A DNA stretch of 64,000 nt, from assembly GCA_008360955.1 (NCBI GenBank), contig LUCM01007206.1, forward strand, positions 221,189 through 285,188. The letters are read 5' to 3'. The DNA is from Fasciolopsis buskii. Taxonomy: Eukaryota > Platyhelminthes > Trematoda > Plagiorchiida > Fasciolidae. The stretch's first letter is position 1; each line of letters starts with the position of its first letter. The notes beneath the pieces are model-generated. The model did not search any database. It worked only from the letters and a program-made list of their open reading frames with translations, and was not told the DNA's origin. Shown here piece after piece: positions 1 to 11,159 of this stretch. The translations under genes and the position numbers were made by a program.

Positions 1-21
1 TATATATATATATATATATAT
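1..21. repeat. (TA)n microsatellite at window edge
   Basis: Uninterrupted TA dinucleotides run from the first base of the window, so the tract probably continues outside it. Confidence 0.95.
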
Positions 22-800
22 GCACACCAGACTTGTAGAAAACGCGTGTGGATTGAATTTCGACTGGAATTTTAGTTCATATCGACCTTTTCGCCACTCG
101 CAGATGTCGTGACTACGCTGCTGAATTTTGACTGCGTGGTTTAATAGTAAAGGTAAAGGACACCAATTCATACCATGAGCAATTATCGTGCCGTTTGGCT
201 TCTGATGATGTCCCACATTGGATGGCTTAATTGGAACATTCATCTTAGTGGATGCTATAAATTCATCTAGCCTGACTGGGTACACCACATGCTCTTACTA
301 CAGGTACTTCATAATCTTTCGGTTTGCTTTCGTAGCTCAGTTAATGGAAAGTATATGCTAAGCAGAATACTGTACTGTAGTTAGTTCGAAAATAGATAAA
401 TCTTTGAATCTTACCCGCTAGATTACCTGTTGCGCTTTCCAACGACTGTTTCTGATTATTATTTACGCCATCCACACGAAGATTCACTACAAAACATTCG
501 GTTCATAAGTAGCAAGACATATACTAACAAGAAATTACAAAAGCGACTGCTGCAAGTGGCTTCAGATTATCTGCGTTAACACGAGATTCTGGTCGCTGAA
601 TTCTGCAGAGGCAAAAAATGCAAACAAACTTTATTATTTTTCTGAGCTGCACATTGGTATTTCTTAATAAAATGCAAACATAGAAAGGTGACATTTTTTA
701 ATAGTCATTTGCCAAGATAGAACAAAACGACTTCTTAAGTAAATTGTTCAATTTTTTGGACAGTTCCCTTGATTACCTAGTCATTTGCAGTATGTAAAAG
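22..800. other. no gene recognised
   Basis: Read on both strands, this stretch shows no protein family, tRNA-like box or repeat shared with the rest of the window. It is AT-rich and stop-rich in all frames. The RTE-like element that follows becomes recognisable only after about position 800. Confidence 0.5.
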
Positions 801-3060
801 CGCTTAATGCAAATTTCGCTCCAGGCCATTGACGCAGGCCAAAAGCCCGATTGGCTGTCGAATGTTTGCGTGATTCGTCTGTTCGCAACAGCTACGAACA
901 GGAAGTATCCGATGAACTAAGAACTACAACGACCGACAATGTTGACGAGCAGTGGGATGAAATTAAGCAGACGATGCATTGAGTAGTAGATTTCGCTCGT
1001 GCTTCTAGATCTAGCGTTCATCAAAGACAATGGATCTCGCAAGGCCCGCTGGGTTTAATGGACAAAAAACGTCAGCTCCCTAACTGCAAGGAAGTGAATA
1101 AGATGAGTCGACGGCTGCAGCATCAGTTGACAATAAACCTTAAGAATGACCGGGAAAACTGGTGAGTTAAGGTAGCCGAAGAGATGGAGGAAGCGGACGC
1201 TTCAGGTTACAGCCAAAGACAGTTTCTGAGCTTTTACATGACACTGGCAGGCGGCAAACTTCGGTTAGTGAAGTCGTGTGCGATAGGAATGGAGAGCTCA
1301 TCTATGGTAGACAACAGAGGCTGGACCGTTGGGAGGAGCACTTCAAGCATCAGTTTAGCTGGCCAAGCGCTGACGTATTTAGTCCGACGTCTGTAGCTGT
1401 GAATCCTTGGAAGGTGTCACTTGATCCCCAACGGAAGTGGAAGTGCAGTCGAATATTCGGCTTCTGAGAAGGGGAAAAGCAGCCGGTCCCGAAGACCTCA
1501 CCCCAGTTCTTTCTAAACTAGGTGGGGAAGCTTTGATGAAATCACTTACCTCCTTGCTTCCCGATATTTGGAACAAGGAGCGTATTTCTTTATCGTACGG
1601 CGCGTCAGTGTTTGTGCTTCACGATATTTGGAACGAGGAGTATTCCGTTATGATGGAATAAGTCACTGATTGTACCCATCTTCAAGAAAGGCACACACAG
1701 TGACTGCAGCAATCATCGCGGGATTAGTTTAATTCCAATAGTTACTGAGATGTTAGCGTTGATAATGCTGCGTCGTTTGACACCAGTTCGCGAGAGCAAC
1801 TTTCGCGAACAACAGGCCGGATTTCGTCCAGATCGAGGTTACCTCGACCAAATATTCACTCTTCGACAGATACTCGAAATGCACCACACGTACCGCCGCC
1901 TTACGATCGTACTCTTTCTAAACTTGAAAGGCGCGTTCGACTTAGTGGATCGGGCAGTGCTTTCCACCGGAGGGGTATACCAGAGACGTTTGTGCACCTG
2001 TTGAGAGCATTGTACTTGTATGCTTGTGGTCGCGTGAGCGTATACGGTGAACTATCAAGTTCACTCGAAACGACTAGTGACGTTCGACAAGCGTGTCCCA
2101 TCTCTTCGTTCCTGTTCAGCTTCTTCATGGACACAAGGTGACGGAAGGTGCTTTAGGAGATCTCCGAGATGTAGGAGTCGAACAGGGAAATGGAGGAAAG
2201 CTATGTGACCTAGATTACGCAGACGACATTGTGCGTTTTCGAGTCTGCAGACCATGCACAACGGGCACTAGATAGACTCCCGAGATCGGTCGCTCGGTTT
2301 GGCATGTGCTTTGCACCTTCATAGTGCAAAGTACTGTTACAGGACTGGACGACAGCAGCGCCGAACTTGATACTGGATGGAGAGGAACTAACGATTGTCA
2401 ACCGTTTCACCCACCTTGGTAGCTGCGTGTCGAACGGTGGTAGCTCGGGAGTGGAGGTGAATACGCGTATATCCAAGGCTCTAGCAGCTTACGCCGAACT
2501 GAAGTACTTGTGGCTTCGGCCTGATATTTCACTGAAGTTGAAAGGCCGCGTGTACTGCACCACAGTGCGCTCAGTTCTGTTGTACGGTTGTGAGACATGG
2601 GATATTCCTGTGGGAGACGTTCGTCGGCTAGAGGTTTTCGACCACCGATGTCTACGTAGTATAGGCAGGATTGGATGGAGCGACCGGGTGAGTAATGTAG
2701 GGGTCAGAATTCTAGTACTAAGTGCCCGCTCCCGGAACAACTTGTTTCATCGTATGAAACTTAGTAGACTACGCTGGTTAGGTCAAGTGCTGCGTACGTC
2801 GAACACTCGTCTACCATGCCGTGCCCTATTTTGTGTTCCTCCCAAGGAATGTGAGAAGCCACCTGGATGTCAACAGATGACGTGTCAACGCGGGATGAGA
2901 CGATGTACAGCGAACTTAAGTAAAGTGGGTGTCTCACGTCTTCGTGGTTGGTGACCGAAAGACTCGTCAACTAGCTGGCTGCAGAAACTTAAAGATATGG
3001 GAGTGAACCATGAACAGTGGCGATCGTGTTGTTATTTTCTACTGGATCAAGATGATTGAA
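800..3060 (+). pseudogene. RTE-like non-LTR retrotransposon, RT part, frameshifted
   Basis: Decayed ORF2 of an RTE-like LINE (reverse transcriptase). Pieces in successive frames follow the family order. Around 1,276 a linker contains RLDRWEEHFKHQFSWPSADV; near 1,460 LLRRGKAAGPEDLTPVL; near 1,680 IVPIFKKG; near 1,810 QQAGFRPDRGYLDQIFTLRQ. The catalytic block LDYADDIV has its YADD at 2,216-2,227. A C-terminal block at 2,367-2,954 contains SVLLYGCETW, FDHRCLRSI and LRWLGQVLR, and the end near 3,000-3,030 contains EQWRSCC. Stops and shifts between the pieces (for example near 1,660, 2,000 and 2,280) show it cannot make a full protein. The apurinic-type endonuclease expected upstream is not readable. 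Orthologous elements are common in trematode and cestode genomes. The RTE clade assignment is from memory; the LINE RT call itself is firm. Confidence 0.85.
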
Positions 3061-3262
3061 AGAAAACGTGCGTTTGTGCATTTAGGCTGTTTTTCGTATG
3101 TTGATCGCAGCGGCATCTTATCTTTCCTCGTTTATTTAGGTCTAATCCCTGCTCCCCTTTGACATTCACTTTTTTATAGAAACGTGTAATTCTGGGGAGA
3201 AGGCAGGGATCATTGAGGCTTGCCTTGCTGTTTAAGGCGAAAAGATGATGGCGATGATCACA
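3061..3262 (+). mobile_element. 3' untranslated tail of the RTE-like LINE
   Basis: Non-coding tail directly after the RTE-like RT, ending in a GATGATGGCGATGATC-like stretch; short GAT-type repeats are usual at RTE 3' ends. The same tail recurs at 50,150-50,255 (+) and, in reverse, at 55,735-55,930, which marks these three places as ends of one family. Confidence 0.75.
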
Positions 3263-3472
3263 GGAAAAACAGAAAGGCATACCGACGCCATACCCAGACT
3301 TCTGTTGAATACTGCCACTATGTTCAATTCCAGGAGCTCCGCTAGGAGATTGATGAGCTCAAGCTTCTGTACACAGAGGGTAGGATTTTCATTCCGAGTG
3401 GACGGCGCCTTGTTAGTGGACGACAACACATCTAGCTGCTTTATTTTTTATTGTTTCTTCATCATTGACTTC

Positions 3473-3630
3473 CTTTATTAATGAAATGAAAGTGTGCATT
3501 ATTTTTCAGGAAGAACGCCGCGGCCACCAGAGGGCTGTCAATTAGGGAAGTTGACCGGTGGTGGGACTCGAACTCGCGACCTTCACATCCAGACGCAGCG
3601 ACCTTATCAGCTTGGCCATCGTCGGATCTG
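3473..3630 (-). mobile_element. tRNA-derived SINE, copy A
   Basis: Read on the minus strand this is a roughly 155-bp element. A tRNA-like head carries an A-box-like TGGCCAAGCTGATAAGG and a B box GAGTTCGAGTCCC (plus-strand positions 3,563-3,575), followed by CACCACCGGTCAACTT, a body containing CTTCCTGAAAAATAATG, and the terminus TTTCATTTCATTAATAAAG. Copies B (7,941-8,097) and C (50,995-51,148) share the same layout and the same 3' terminus. A SINE makes no protein; its internal boxes would drive RNA polymerase III transcription and it would move using a LINE enzyme. It sits at the truncated 3' side of the LINE relic that follows, so it may have inserted into it. Confidence 0.7.
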
Positions 3631-3689
3631 TTGCGTCTTAGCGACAAAACAATTGGTGATAACCACTTCCCGTACTTCTACCCCTCAGT

Positions 3690-5430
3690 GCTATCATTGA
3701 TACTTCTCCATTGTACGTGTCCCTGACCAACTGGGAATACCAGGCCTGGAGCAAATAGCCCATATGTGGTTTAGTCAGGGTCTTGCATAACGGCAACAGG
3801 ACCCTCGATGTTAAAGTTCGTACAGCTACTAGATGACTTGATGGTCCGATTACCATACGCCAGACATTGGGCCGAGGGTTTAACCACACCAAAGTTCCTG
3901 ATTCTACACTTCTGACCGACCGGGTCCAGGATTTCGGAATTCAGATAGCGCACTTCATCGGATCACTGGGCTATAAGTCGAGTGCACTATGTCAGGTTAA
4001 ATGGGAATTCCCTGGCTGTCGTCTACTGGGGGGGAGGCAGAGTAAAAGTCATGCTGAATCTGAGTATAATCCGGACAGCCCAGCACTTTCACAAATAGGA
4101 AGCGTGCCGACTCAGTTGTGCTGAATGGATCACTTACCTATGCCAAGAGTAGTGCCGGTCCTAGCACCGATCCCTGTGGAAATCTATCGGTCGTAGCTGC
4201 CATAGTGGAACTGGCGTTGCCCATTTTAACATAGAACCGTCGGTCAGCCAAGTAAAATTTTAGCCGTCCCGGTGATCATGTTGCCTCAGGCTTGTGTAGA
4301 AACAGCCACTGGTTCACTCCATCGAACGCTTTGCGTAAATTGAGCTAGCACATCTTTTTTTCGTAGCCCAGCTTCACCAAAAATGCTTAGTAGGTTGACT
4401 AGGCTGGGTCTATTCTTTCTAAAGTTATGTTTCTCATTACCAACCAAGATATTTACCAGCGCATTCCAAATGGATTTCTTCATGACCTTCAGTACTACTG
4501 ACGGCAAACCAACATACCAGTAGTTCTATATTTCATCTCTCAGCCCTTGTTGCCTGGAAAGATTTTGTTAACCCCGGAGCACTATACCCAGAGATTTGTT
4601 AAACAATGTGGCATAGGATAACAGATACCCAGACCAGCAGTCTTAGGGTGGCTAGAAGAATTCCACTTGGTTTTGGGGCTTTCCATTAGTCTGCAGTTTC
4701 TAGGGCTAACCGCACCCCGCCCAGTGATACCTCCAGGTCCTCAAAGGCGCAAGCCTAGGCCACTAGGGTAGATAATTGCCTCACCTACTTTGTGTACTTG
4801 TTCCAAGTATTCTCGAATTTCTACTGCCTTTCACAAACTGCCCTCAGCCTGATTCCCATGGCCAGTTCTTGCTATTATTATCATTGTTATTATTATTATT
4901 ATCATTTGGATTGCAAACATAATTGAGGGACGCATTAATGAATTTGCTTGCCGTCGTAGACATAGTTCACATTGTGGTTCAGCATTCTCTTGTCGTCCGG
5001 AGACTCTTATTCATTGTTCGGTAATCAATTAGCCATCTGCACCTCCTGTTTCTTGTGACCTCATCCATACTTGATTACCATTTCAGATCTTTTACTAGGC
5101 TGGCTTTCGATGCGGGTATCAGTCCTCACCTGTGATCTCAGGGAATACTTTCTCAGTCCACCGAAACTACCCTTTAACCCAACAATACCTTCAAAGTCCT
5201 AGGTAAACGATACTACCAGATATAATATCCTCCTGAAAGCCCTTCGCTACTGATCTGGGGGTTTTATCCGCTTGCCAGGAAACTGAAACCTGAAGACGGT
5301 AGCTTTCGTCCATCAGCGCGCTCACATCCTGGCCAACACGGAGTCCGATTTTCCCTCCATGGAGGAGTATCTGAGTACCCTCATCCTCATTGGTGTTGGG
5401 TGAGAGATCTCCATAAGCGCGTACCATAGT
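3690..5430 (-). pseudogene. CR1/Jockey-like LINE reverse transcriptase relic
   Basis: Minus-strand remains of a LINE RT. Going 5' to 3' on that strand: a pre-RT segment (5,427-5,191) containing VGQDVSALMDESYRLQ, which resembles the GPL-x-D-x-G-L linker of these elements; VLKVMKKSIWNALVNILVGN and FRKNRPSLVNLLSIF (4,507-4,286), the usual region just before the palm; YLADRRFYVKMGNASS and FPQGSVLGPALLLA (about 4,260-4,140); and the C-terminal LCKTLTKPHMGYLLQAWYSQ (about 3,790-3,730). The catalytic ADD box expected between 4,140 and 3,950 is not readable, and there are many stops. The element cannot be active. The family is named by similarity of motif order; CR1 and Jockey are hard to tell apart in a relic this worn. 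Confidence 0.75.
4872..4906. repeat. (ATT)n microsatellite, interrupted
   Basis: A run of ATT triplets with two interruptions, lying within the LINE relic between its linker and RT segments. Confidence 0.9.
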
Positions 5431-5639
5431 GCGCGTCCGTACAAGGGTCAGGCAGCAAAATGAAACGTCCGTGTCCCACAGAAAATTAATTGCTGCCGTG
5501 AAGGCTAAGTGCTGCGGGCTATGACGTAAACGCCATATCTACCTGTTCCCGTCCACGGGAGACATCGAAAAAGGAAACTAACAGGCATACTCAGCGTTGG
5601 TTTATCAACCTCTGGGACAAATGTAAAGCCGAGTTAAGT

Positions 5640-7940
5640 AAGGCGACACTATCATCATTATATATGTATTCCTAGCAATAACGCGAAATTTGTTCCATGT
5701 TTCATGTTAACTGTGGTAAATGCACGAAAATTTCCACTGCAACAATCTACTTTACCATGAAGTAATCAATGTTATCAACTGATGATATCACTGGAAATCA
5801 GTAAGATTCATTTTCGTGTTGATATCCTTCTTTCCATTCTCCTCTCAAGGTGCAAACGATAGAGTACGCGGAATTGACAATGTTGTGTCACAATAAAAAT
5901 TTTCATTGTATTTGCCCACACCAATATCTTTTCTGTCGAGTAATACTGGGCAACCAGTGATGCACATAAGTGGCAGGTCAATTTTGGGGTAACAGAAACT
6001 AAGAAGATTGGGTGAATTAAGATGGGGGGTCAAGTTGCGATAGGTCCGTGAGCTGTTTAACGTCTCACGTCTAATACACTCGAAAACCATTCGAAACTTA
6101 CTGTAAAACCAATCGGAGCCCACTCTAAAACCACCAGTGGTTTAACGGCATCTCAAGCCACTAGGAAACCACTCATGAACAGCTACAGTGATATGTAGTA
6201 GCGCGAATCAACCAAAAAAACACTCTTCCGCATTACGCAAAACAAAAAAAACATGGTTTCGACTTGGATTTACTACACTGGTACAGTCCAGAAGTGCGGT
6301 CTTATCGCTTTTCCTCATCAGGGGGTAAAATTGTAATTCCCTTCTGATTTTAAAATTCTGTGAATTCATGCCAGAAACTCAGTTCCTTGGTATACTGCCC
6401 TCACCGAAATCCGAACTTTGTTTGTATGGAAAATGAAGTCATTCTCGTACAGATACGGTCGCAGTCTAACCGAAAATAGGTAGACAAGAGTAACAATGCC
6501 TTGGTGTTGCGCGGGCAGAGCCGGAAGTCACTCTAGAATCAATGTGCAGCAACCCATGGGAATCACAATCTGAATTCCAGGTGTTCACGGTTCAGGGGAC
6601 AAAGGAGTTTCTGCTTTGCTTACCAGTAAGCTATATTACTCTTCTTGGTCCCAAGTGTAAAAAATGGCAAGTTGTGGGCTTAAAACTACATTCAAAGCGA
6701 AAAGATTAAAAAGTAAGTGATAAGTCCCTTCGCGTGAATAACTTATGGCCTAAAGTCGAGTACCGCCGCAGTAAAGCGTCCAGTTGATGTCAGCATGGTT
6801 TTAGATTGACCTTCGTCACCATAGGTTAGCACCGTTGCCTAGTAGAGCGCACAGGGACTGCGAACTTTCAAGGGGTAGCGCGACCGTCCTGAAACGGACA
6901 GAAACAAAAAACGTCCGCTGAAGCTCACTAAGGGTGTCTGACAATGTCTTGAATTCATTATCTAAGTCTTGAATTAACTTGCCGATGCAAGACTAAGACC
7001 GTAGATCCCGGTTCTCGTGCTACCTTCTGGTCACTCTAAGTACATGCTGAAAAGGGAGAAACTGGAAGAAAAGGAGGTGGTCTCCTCGCCTACGAATGAA
7101 TTAGTTGACTGCATTCGCGCTAAGTACGGCGTCCTAATAAGCGTTAGGAAGGAGCTGCATAATTTGGGGACGCTCACTGGTGGTTGAAGCCGAAAGAAAG
7201 TTTTAAAGGGAGATCAGGCTTGCTTTTGAAGATGGGTTGGCTCTGTGAATTGACAGCTTTTCTGGAAAGAGTGTTTCTGACCGAAATCACTCTGTAAATA
7301 AGGAAGTCATCTAAATGGGAGATCCTGGATTGCCGAATGAAGATTTTGCTCCACTATCTCCTAGGTAGGAAGGCTGGGCTCAGATGGAAATATTCAGAAG
7401 CCGGGACAAGCACAGTGGTTGAATAGCATGAATACATCACGCTGAGGCACCCTACGTCCGAGGAATATAGGTCAAGTGCACGAGTTTGAAGTGAATAAGA
7501 GAGATAGAAAGACCTCCCACTGCTCTTCTGGCAGGCCCCGTATTCCCGTTCGATGCTCTCCCGCCCAAGCAGTAGATTGCCCGTTCTTTCTCTCCGGTGA
7601 AATATGGGTAACTGGTGGGCAAAACAATGTTTATTTATTAAAATACTATGGTCTCCGTATTGTGCGATAAGTAAGTTGCCGTGCACCTCTTGTGAGTTCA
7701 ACTTGGTGGATGCGCCACAAAACCAGGTCGGTTTGTTCGATGGAAGTCGGATCACCTAGGGTGCTACTGTGTAGAGGGGCATGGATTTAATCCTCCAGCT
7801 TGCTTGTTTAACCGAAAAGTGATCGCCCAGCTCAGTCGCCACTTGCGTGTTGTTCGCACATGCCCCGTTCGCGTGCTCCTGTCAAAATATACTCAACTTG
7901 CTAACGCTTTGACAGTTTTTCCCTTGTATCGTTGAAGTAT
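5640..7940. other. no gene recognised
   Basis: Open frames here are short (up to 133 codons, minus strand 7,755-7,354) and none shows a known motif. Translations on both strands were read for RT, integrase, gag and nuclease motifs without success. A pair of short hammerhead-like boxes at 6,256 and 6,321 was considered and set aside. Confidence 0.45.
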
Positions 7941-8097
7941 CAGGCCGGCAGCCGAAACGGATAAGATCGTGGCTTTTGGCCGTCACGGTTGCGGTTTCGA
8001 ATCCTCCCACCGCCGGTCAGCTTTTCCACTTGGCAGTCCTCCAGTCTCCGGGCCGTCTTCCTGAAAAATGATGTGTATCTTCATTTCATTAATAAAG
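7941..8097 (+). mobile_element. tRNA-derived SINE, copy B
   Basis: Plus-strand copy of the SINE seen at 3,473-3,630. The head carries CCGAAACGGATAAGATCGT in the A-box region and a good B box GGTTTCGAATCC (7,993-8,004), then CACCGCCGGTCAGCTT, a body ending GGCCGTCTTCCTGAAAAATG, and the terminus TTCATTTCATTAATAAAG. It shares the head, the CTTCCTGAAAAAT block and the last 17 bases with copy A. The terminal AATAAA is also a polyadenylation-signal hexamer. Confidence 0.75.
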
Positions 8098-8109
8098 AAA
8101 ATAAAAGAC

Positions 8110-10590
8110 ATCAAAGTTGTCAGTATTGCAATTGTACAGAGCTGAGTAATGGTAAACGCATGTGATCACAATAGTTAAGGGCAAACAAAGGTAGTACGAG
8201 ATCCACACCAAGATTATCCGTCCTAATACTAGTTTTCTGTTCATTATGCGCTATGGTGAATCGTTAGGTGCTGAGCAGTGTTCGCTGCGCTGCTTAACTT
8301 GCCAAAAAATCGTTGGTTGTTAAGGCTGTTGGTGATTATTTCAGACTTGTGTTGATATTTAAGCTTTGCAAATGCACTTCGTTATTTCGCATAACTGTTG
8401 CGAAAAACCTATTCAGAATACCCGCGTTGTAATGGTGAAAACATTGCAAACCATTTGAATTCCGGGTCGCAGAGAAGTGAGCTTCGAAAATAACGACAGT
8501 CGTAAAAGGCGGTTCGTGGATCGATGAGAGCATGTTACTGTTTGTTGCTAACCTGACTTGCAATTTCCTAGCCGCATTTTTGTATCGTGGGTCACTCTTG
8601 TTATTTACTACTTGATTTCAGACGTAAATAAATGAAAGTGATATCTCGCAAGAAGCATGTTTGTGTGCCATGCAGCGTTTTGTGGCCAGGCCACTTTGTG
8701 GAAGCGCGGGTTTCGGTTCCCGCCTTTGGACGGTCGGAATAAAAAACTTGGTTGCTATTTCACTCTCAGCAGCCTCTTTTAGCCAAACTGGGAAGCTGAG
8801 TCGCGGTTTACGAAGCTGGAGTTGCCCAGAGGTCCTGTTCCTTTTATGTGAATGTAAACAGTTTCATTGTACGTTTGTTTCCAAGAGTACAGTTTCCGTA
8901 AATATCTACTAACCGAAAGGTTATGGCAGATGTTTCTGGATAATTATGCTTAGTGTTTTTATGATTACAGTTTTCAATCATCAGCGCACTTTTTGCTGAG
9001 ATAAGCCTGCTGATTTATTGATAGAATTCGTTTGGAAGGTCTCCGTGCATTTTCGCCTAACCGGCTTACATTGATAAAGCGTTTTAATAGACTTAAGTAC
9101 CCCTTTGCTTAATATCTGTTGTAATCCGAGGAGGCTGCTCTGAATGCTAATTTCACTTCCGTTAATTCAGCTGAAAACGGCATATACTTACAAATCGGGA
9201 TTGAAGATGCAGGTGCTGTCTACGGACAATCATCCAGGCGAATAAGAACTAGAGCTAAATTGTGGTGGAACGGCCGTGTTTCGCTAATACATTCTGCAGT
9301 TGTGGCAGTTGTTGGCACGGGTTATAAAGCTGTTCTCTTCGTCGGTAAGTTCTGTTGGCTGTTGATACGCGGCGGGTGAGCCGTCGAACGTCAGTGGTCT
9401 CTCGATATGACTATCTTGCTGACTGGAGGTAACCAAGTTTGCAATGTTTGTAACACAACTCCTCTAGCCTTCGTCGTTTACTTCTTTCCAGCCCGTGCAC
9501 TGATTTGGCAAGCTAATTCACCCACTGGACGGTATGATCCAACTTGGTCTGGGCTGTGAAAAACGGGTCGCGTACCCCAATGCGAAGTCGAAAAAGCGCA
9601 ATGGTTGACCTTTCCGCGCAAATGAACACCCGTGATGTCACAATGGTCTGAGTGCATTCTTGTGGTACTAGATTCTCTACAGATTATATGCACTTAGAAC
9701 TTTTGGGCGTGACAGGAAGAATGTTTGATATTTAGTTCCACGGTCTCTTAATCACCCCTTGCCGTTTTATTCCACCCCCCGGCTGAAAAACTTGGAAGGT
9801 GCCTTATATCTTACCAAAGGCACACCATAATTGGATTTTAGTGGCTACGCTGTGACGAGGATTATTCGGAGTGTTGGAAGGCCACGGAGTTTTCGCAAGT
9901 TTTGTTGCACACAGGGCTTGTATGTATTTTAGATTAGTTCCCGGGTGCTACCAGCGAATGATTTCTCACTTTTCAGCCTCAATTAGCATTTTATCTCAAC
10001 CCTTTTGCATAAAGAGCAATACTTTTGCCTCCTCCTTAGTAAGATTATTATACCAAAGTTTTCTTGTTTTCACGGCGGGTAATTTATTGTTTATAGTCTG
10101 TACAAGTTGGCCCACCTTCCGTCAAACTTGCTGCTTCATGGCAGGCTAGGCAATGTTTCCTGCTTTCCATATGAAAGCATGATGAATTTTCTCATGTACA
10201 GTATTCACGGACCATACAACACAGCATAACTGTCGCACCGTTGACTTTGGGCAGCGGTCGCTGCTCTGTTTCTGCCAACGACGAAGATCGTGGACGATAG
10301 TGAGAAACCAATGATCTGCTTTCGTGTACGCCAGGATACATTTATCTCTAGAGAAATGACGTTGTCATATGCACTGCCCAATTGTGCTGTGGTTGTTCTT
10401 GACGTGCAGATATACATAAACGACTCCGTATTTATTGAACAAAGATTGACAATTCTCCCTAATACTCCAGAATTTTGCACTCCCTTCGGTCCATTACAAA
10501 CGTTTGCACATATTCCATGTTAGTGGTCCAGACGAAAATGTTAGGCTCTCAGTGCCGATCCTTGTTGAGATATTAATTAATTCGTCCTAT
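8110..10590. other. no gene recognised; weak B-box-like site near 8,710
   Basis: No coding similarity was recognised on either strand. Around 8,708-8,722 there is GGTTTCGGTTCCCGCC, which resembles a pol III B box with one extra base, but no matching A box or shared tail was found, so it is not called as a SINE. Confidence 0.4.
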
Positions 10591-10599
10591 GAAGATGAG

Positions 10600-11153
10600 A
10601 GTATGGCTTTGGGGAGCAGGAAAGTGATTATTGGTAAGATACTTGAGCTATAGCGTGAAATGTTGTCGACAGCGAATTCTGCGATCTCATCTAATGGATG
10701 ATTGCGGGTAGCAACAAGCAAATGGGCTAGACGCGGCGGGAGTCGTTGGAGCCACAGTTCTAGTAAAATGGGGCCGTCGCCGGAGGGTGCGCCTCTGAGG
10801 TGTCGTATTTCACGCAGTAGATCTGAAAGTTTTCAGTTCCCGAGCTCGATTTCTTGAAGCATTTGTCTAGTGAGCTGATCTCCCGTGGGATCGGTTCGAG
10901 GTATATCTGTAAACTTCGAATATTCGTAATTGCGCGAAGATGTAGTGTCGTCCCCAACAGGAACGGCAGCATCTGGAAGAAGGCGGTCAGCGACCCGTCT
11001 AAAACGGCCGACGTTTCTAGTTATCCTGTAGTTTTCGAACACCAAATCGACTAAAGTAAATCCTATTACAGGATCGGACGGCATGAACGAGGGTATATGA
11101 GAACTTGCCGGCCCTACTGATTGGTCTGCCAGCTTTTTTCGAACCGTGGACAC
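10600..11153 (-). pseudogene. Ty3/Gypsy gag relic
   Basis: Minus-strand capsid-type Gag remnant of a Gypsy LTR retrotransposon. The N-terminal half (11,153-10,833) contains IPSFMPSDPVIGF, followed by an aromatic-rich helix region and RQMLQEIELGN. This matches the family pattern of a P-x-F-W-x-x-D-P-x-x-W-F segment and an L-x-x-L-x-x-x-E-L-G-D segment. The frame continues after one stop as KLSDLLREIRHLRG, LELWLQRLPPRLAHLLVAT and IAEFAVDNISRYS, which matches the usual F-L-x-Q-R-L-P end of this Gag type. No zinc knuckle follows, as is usual for this lineage. It is probably the same lineage as the RT at 22,077-22,800. At least one stop (after ELGN) breaks the frame. Confidence 0.7.
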
Positions 11154-11159
11154 GACACT

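Noticed and set aside
6250..6345. Minus-strand CTGATGA (6,321-6,315) and GTCGAAAC (6,263-6,256) that look like the two halves of a hammerhead core.
   Set aside because: The halves are about 50 bases apart, stem II does not close cleanly, and no strands for stems I and III were found.
7354..7755. 133-codon minus-strand frame in a region without known elements.
   Set aside because: No motif, no splice context and no repeat partner; a frame of this length is expected occasionally by chance in 64 kb.
8700..8730. GGTTTCGGTTCCCGCC resembling a B box.
   Set aside because: One extra base in the box and no A box or repeated neighbour.
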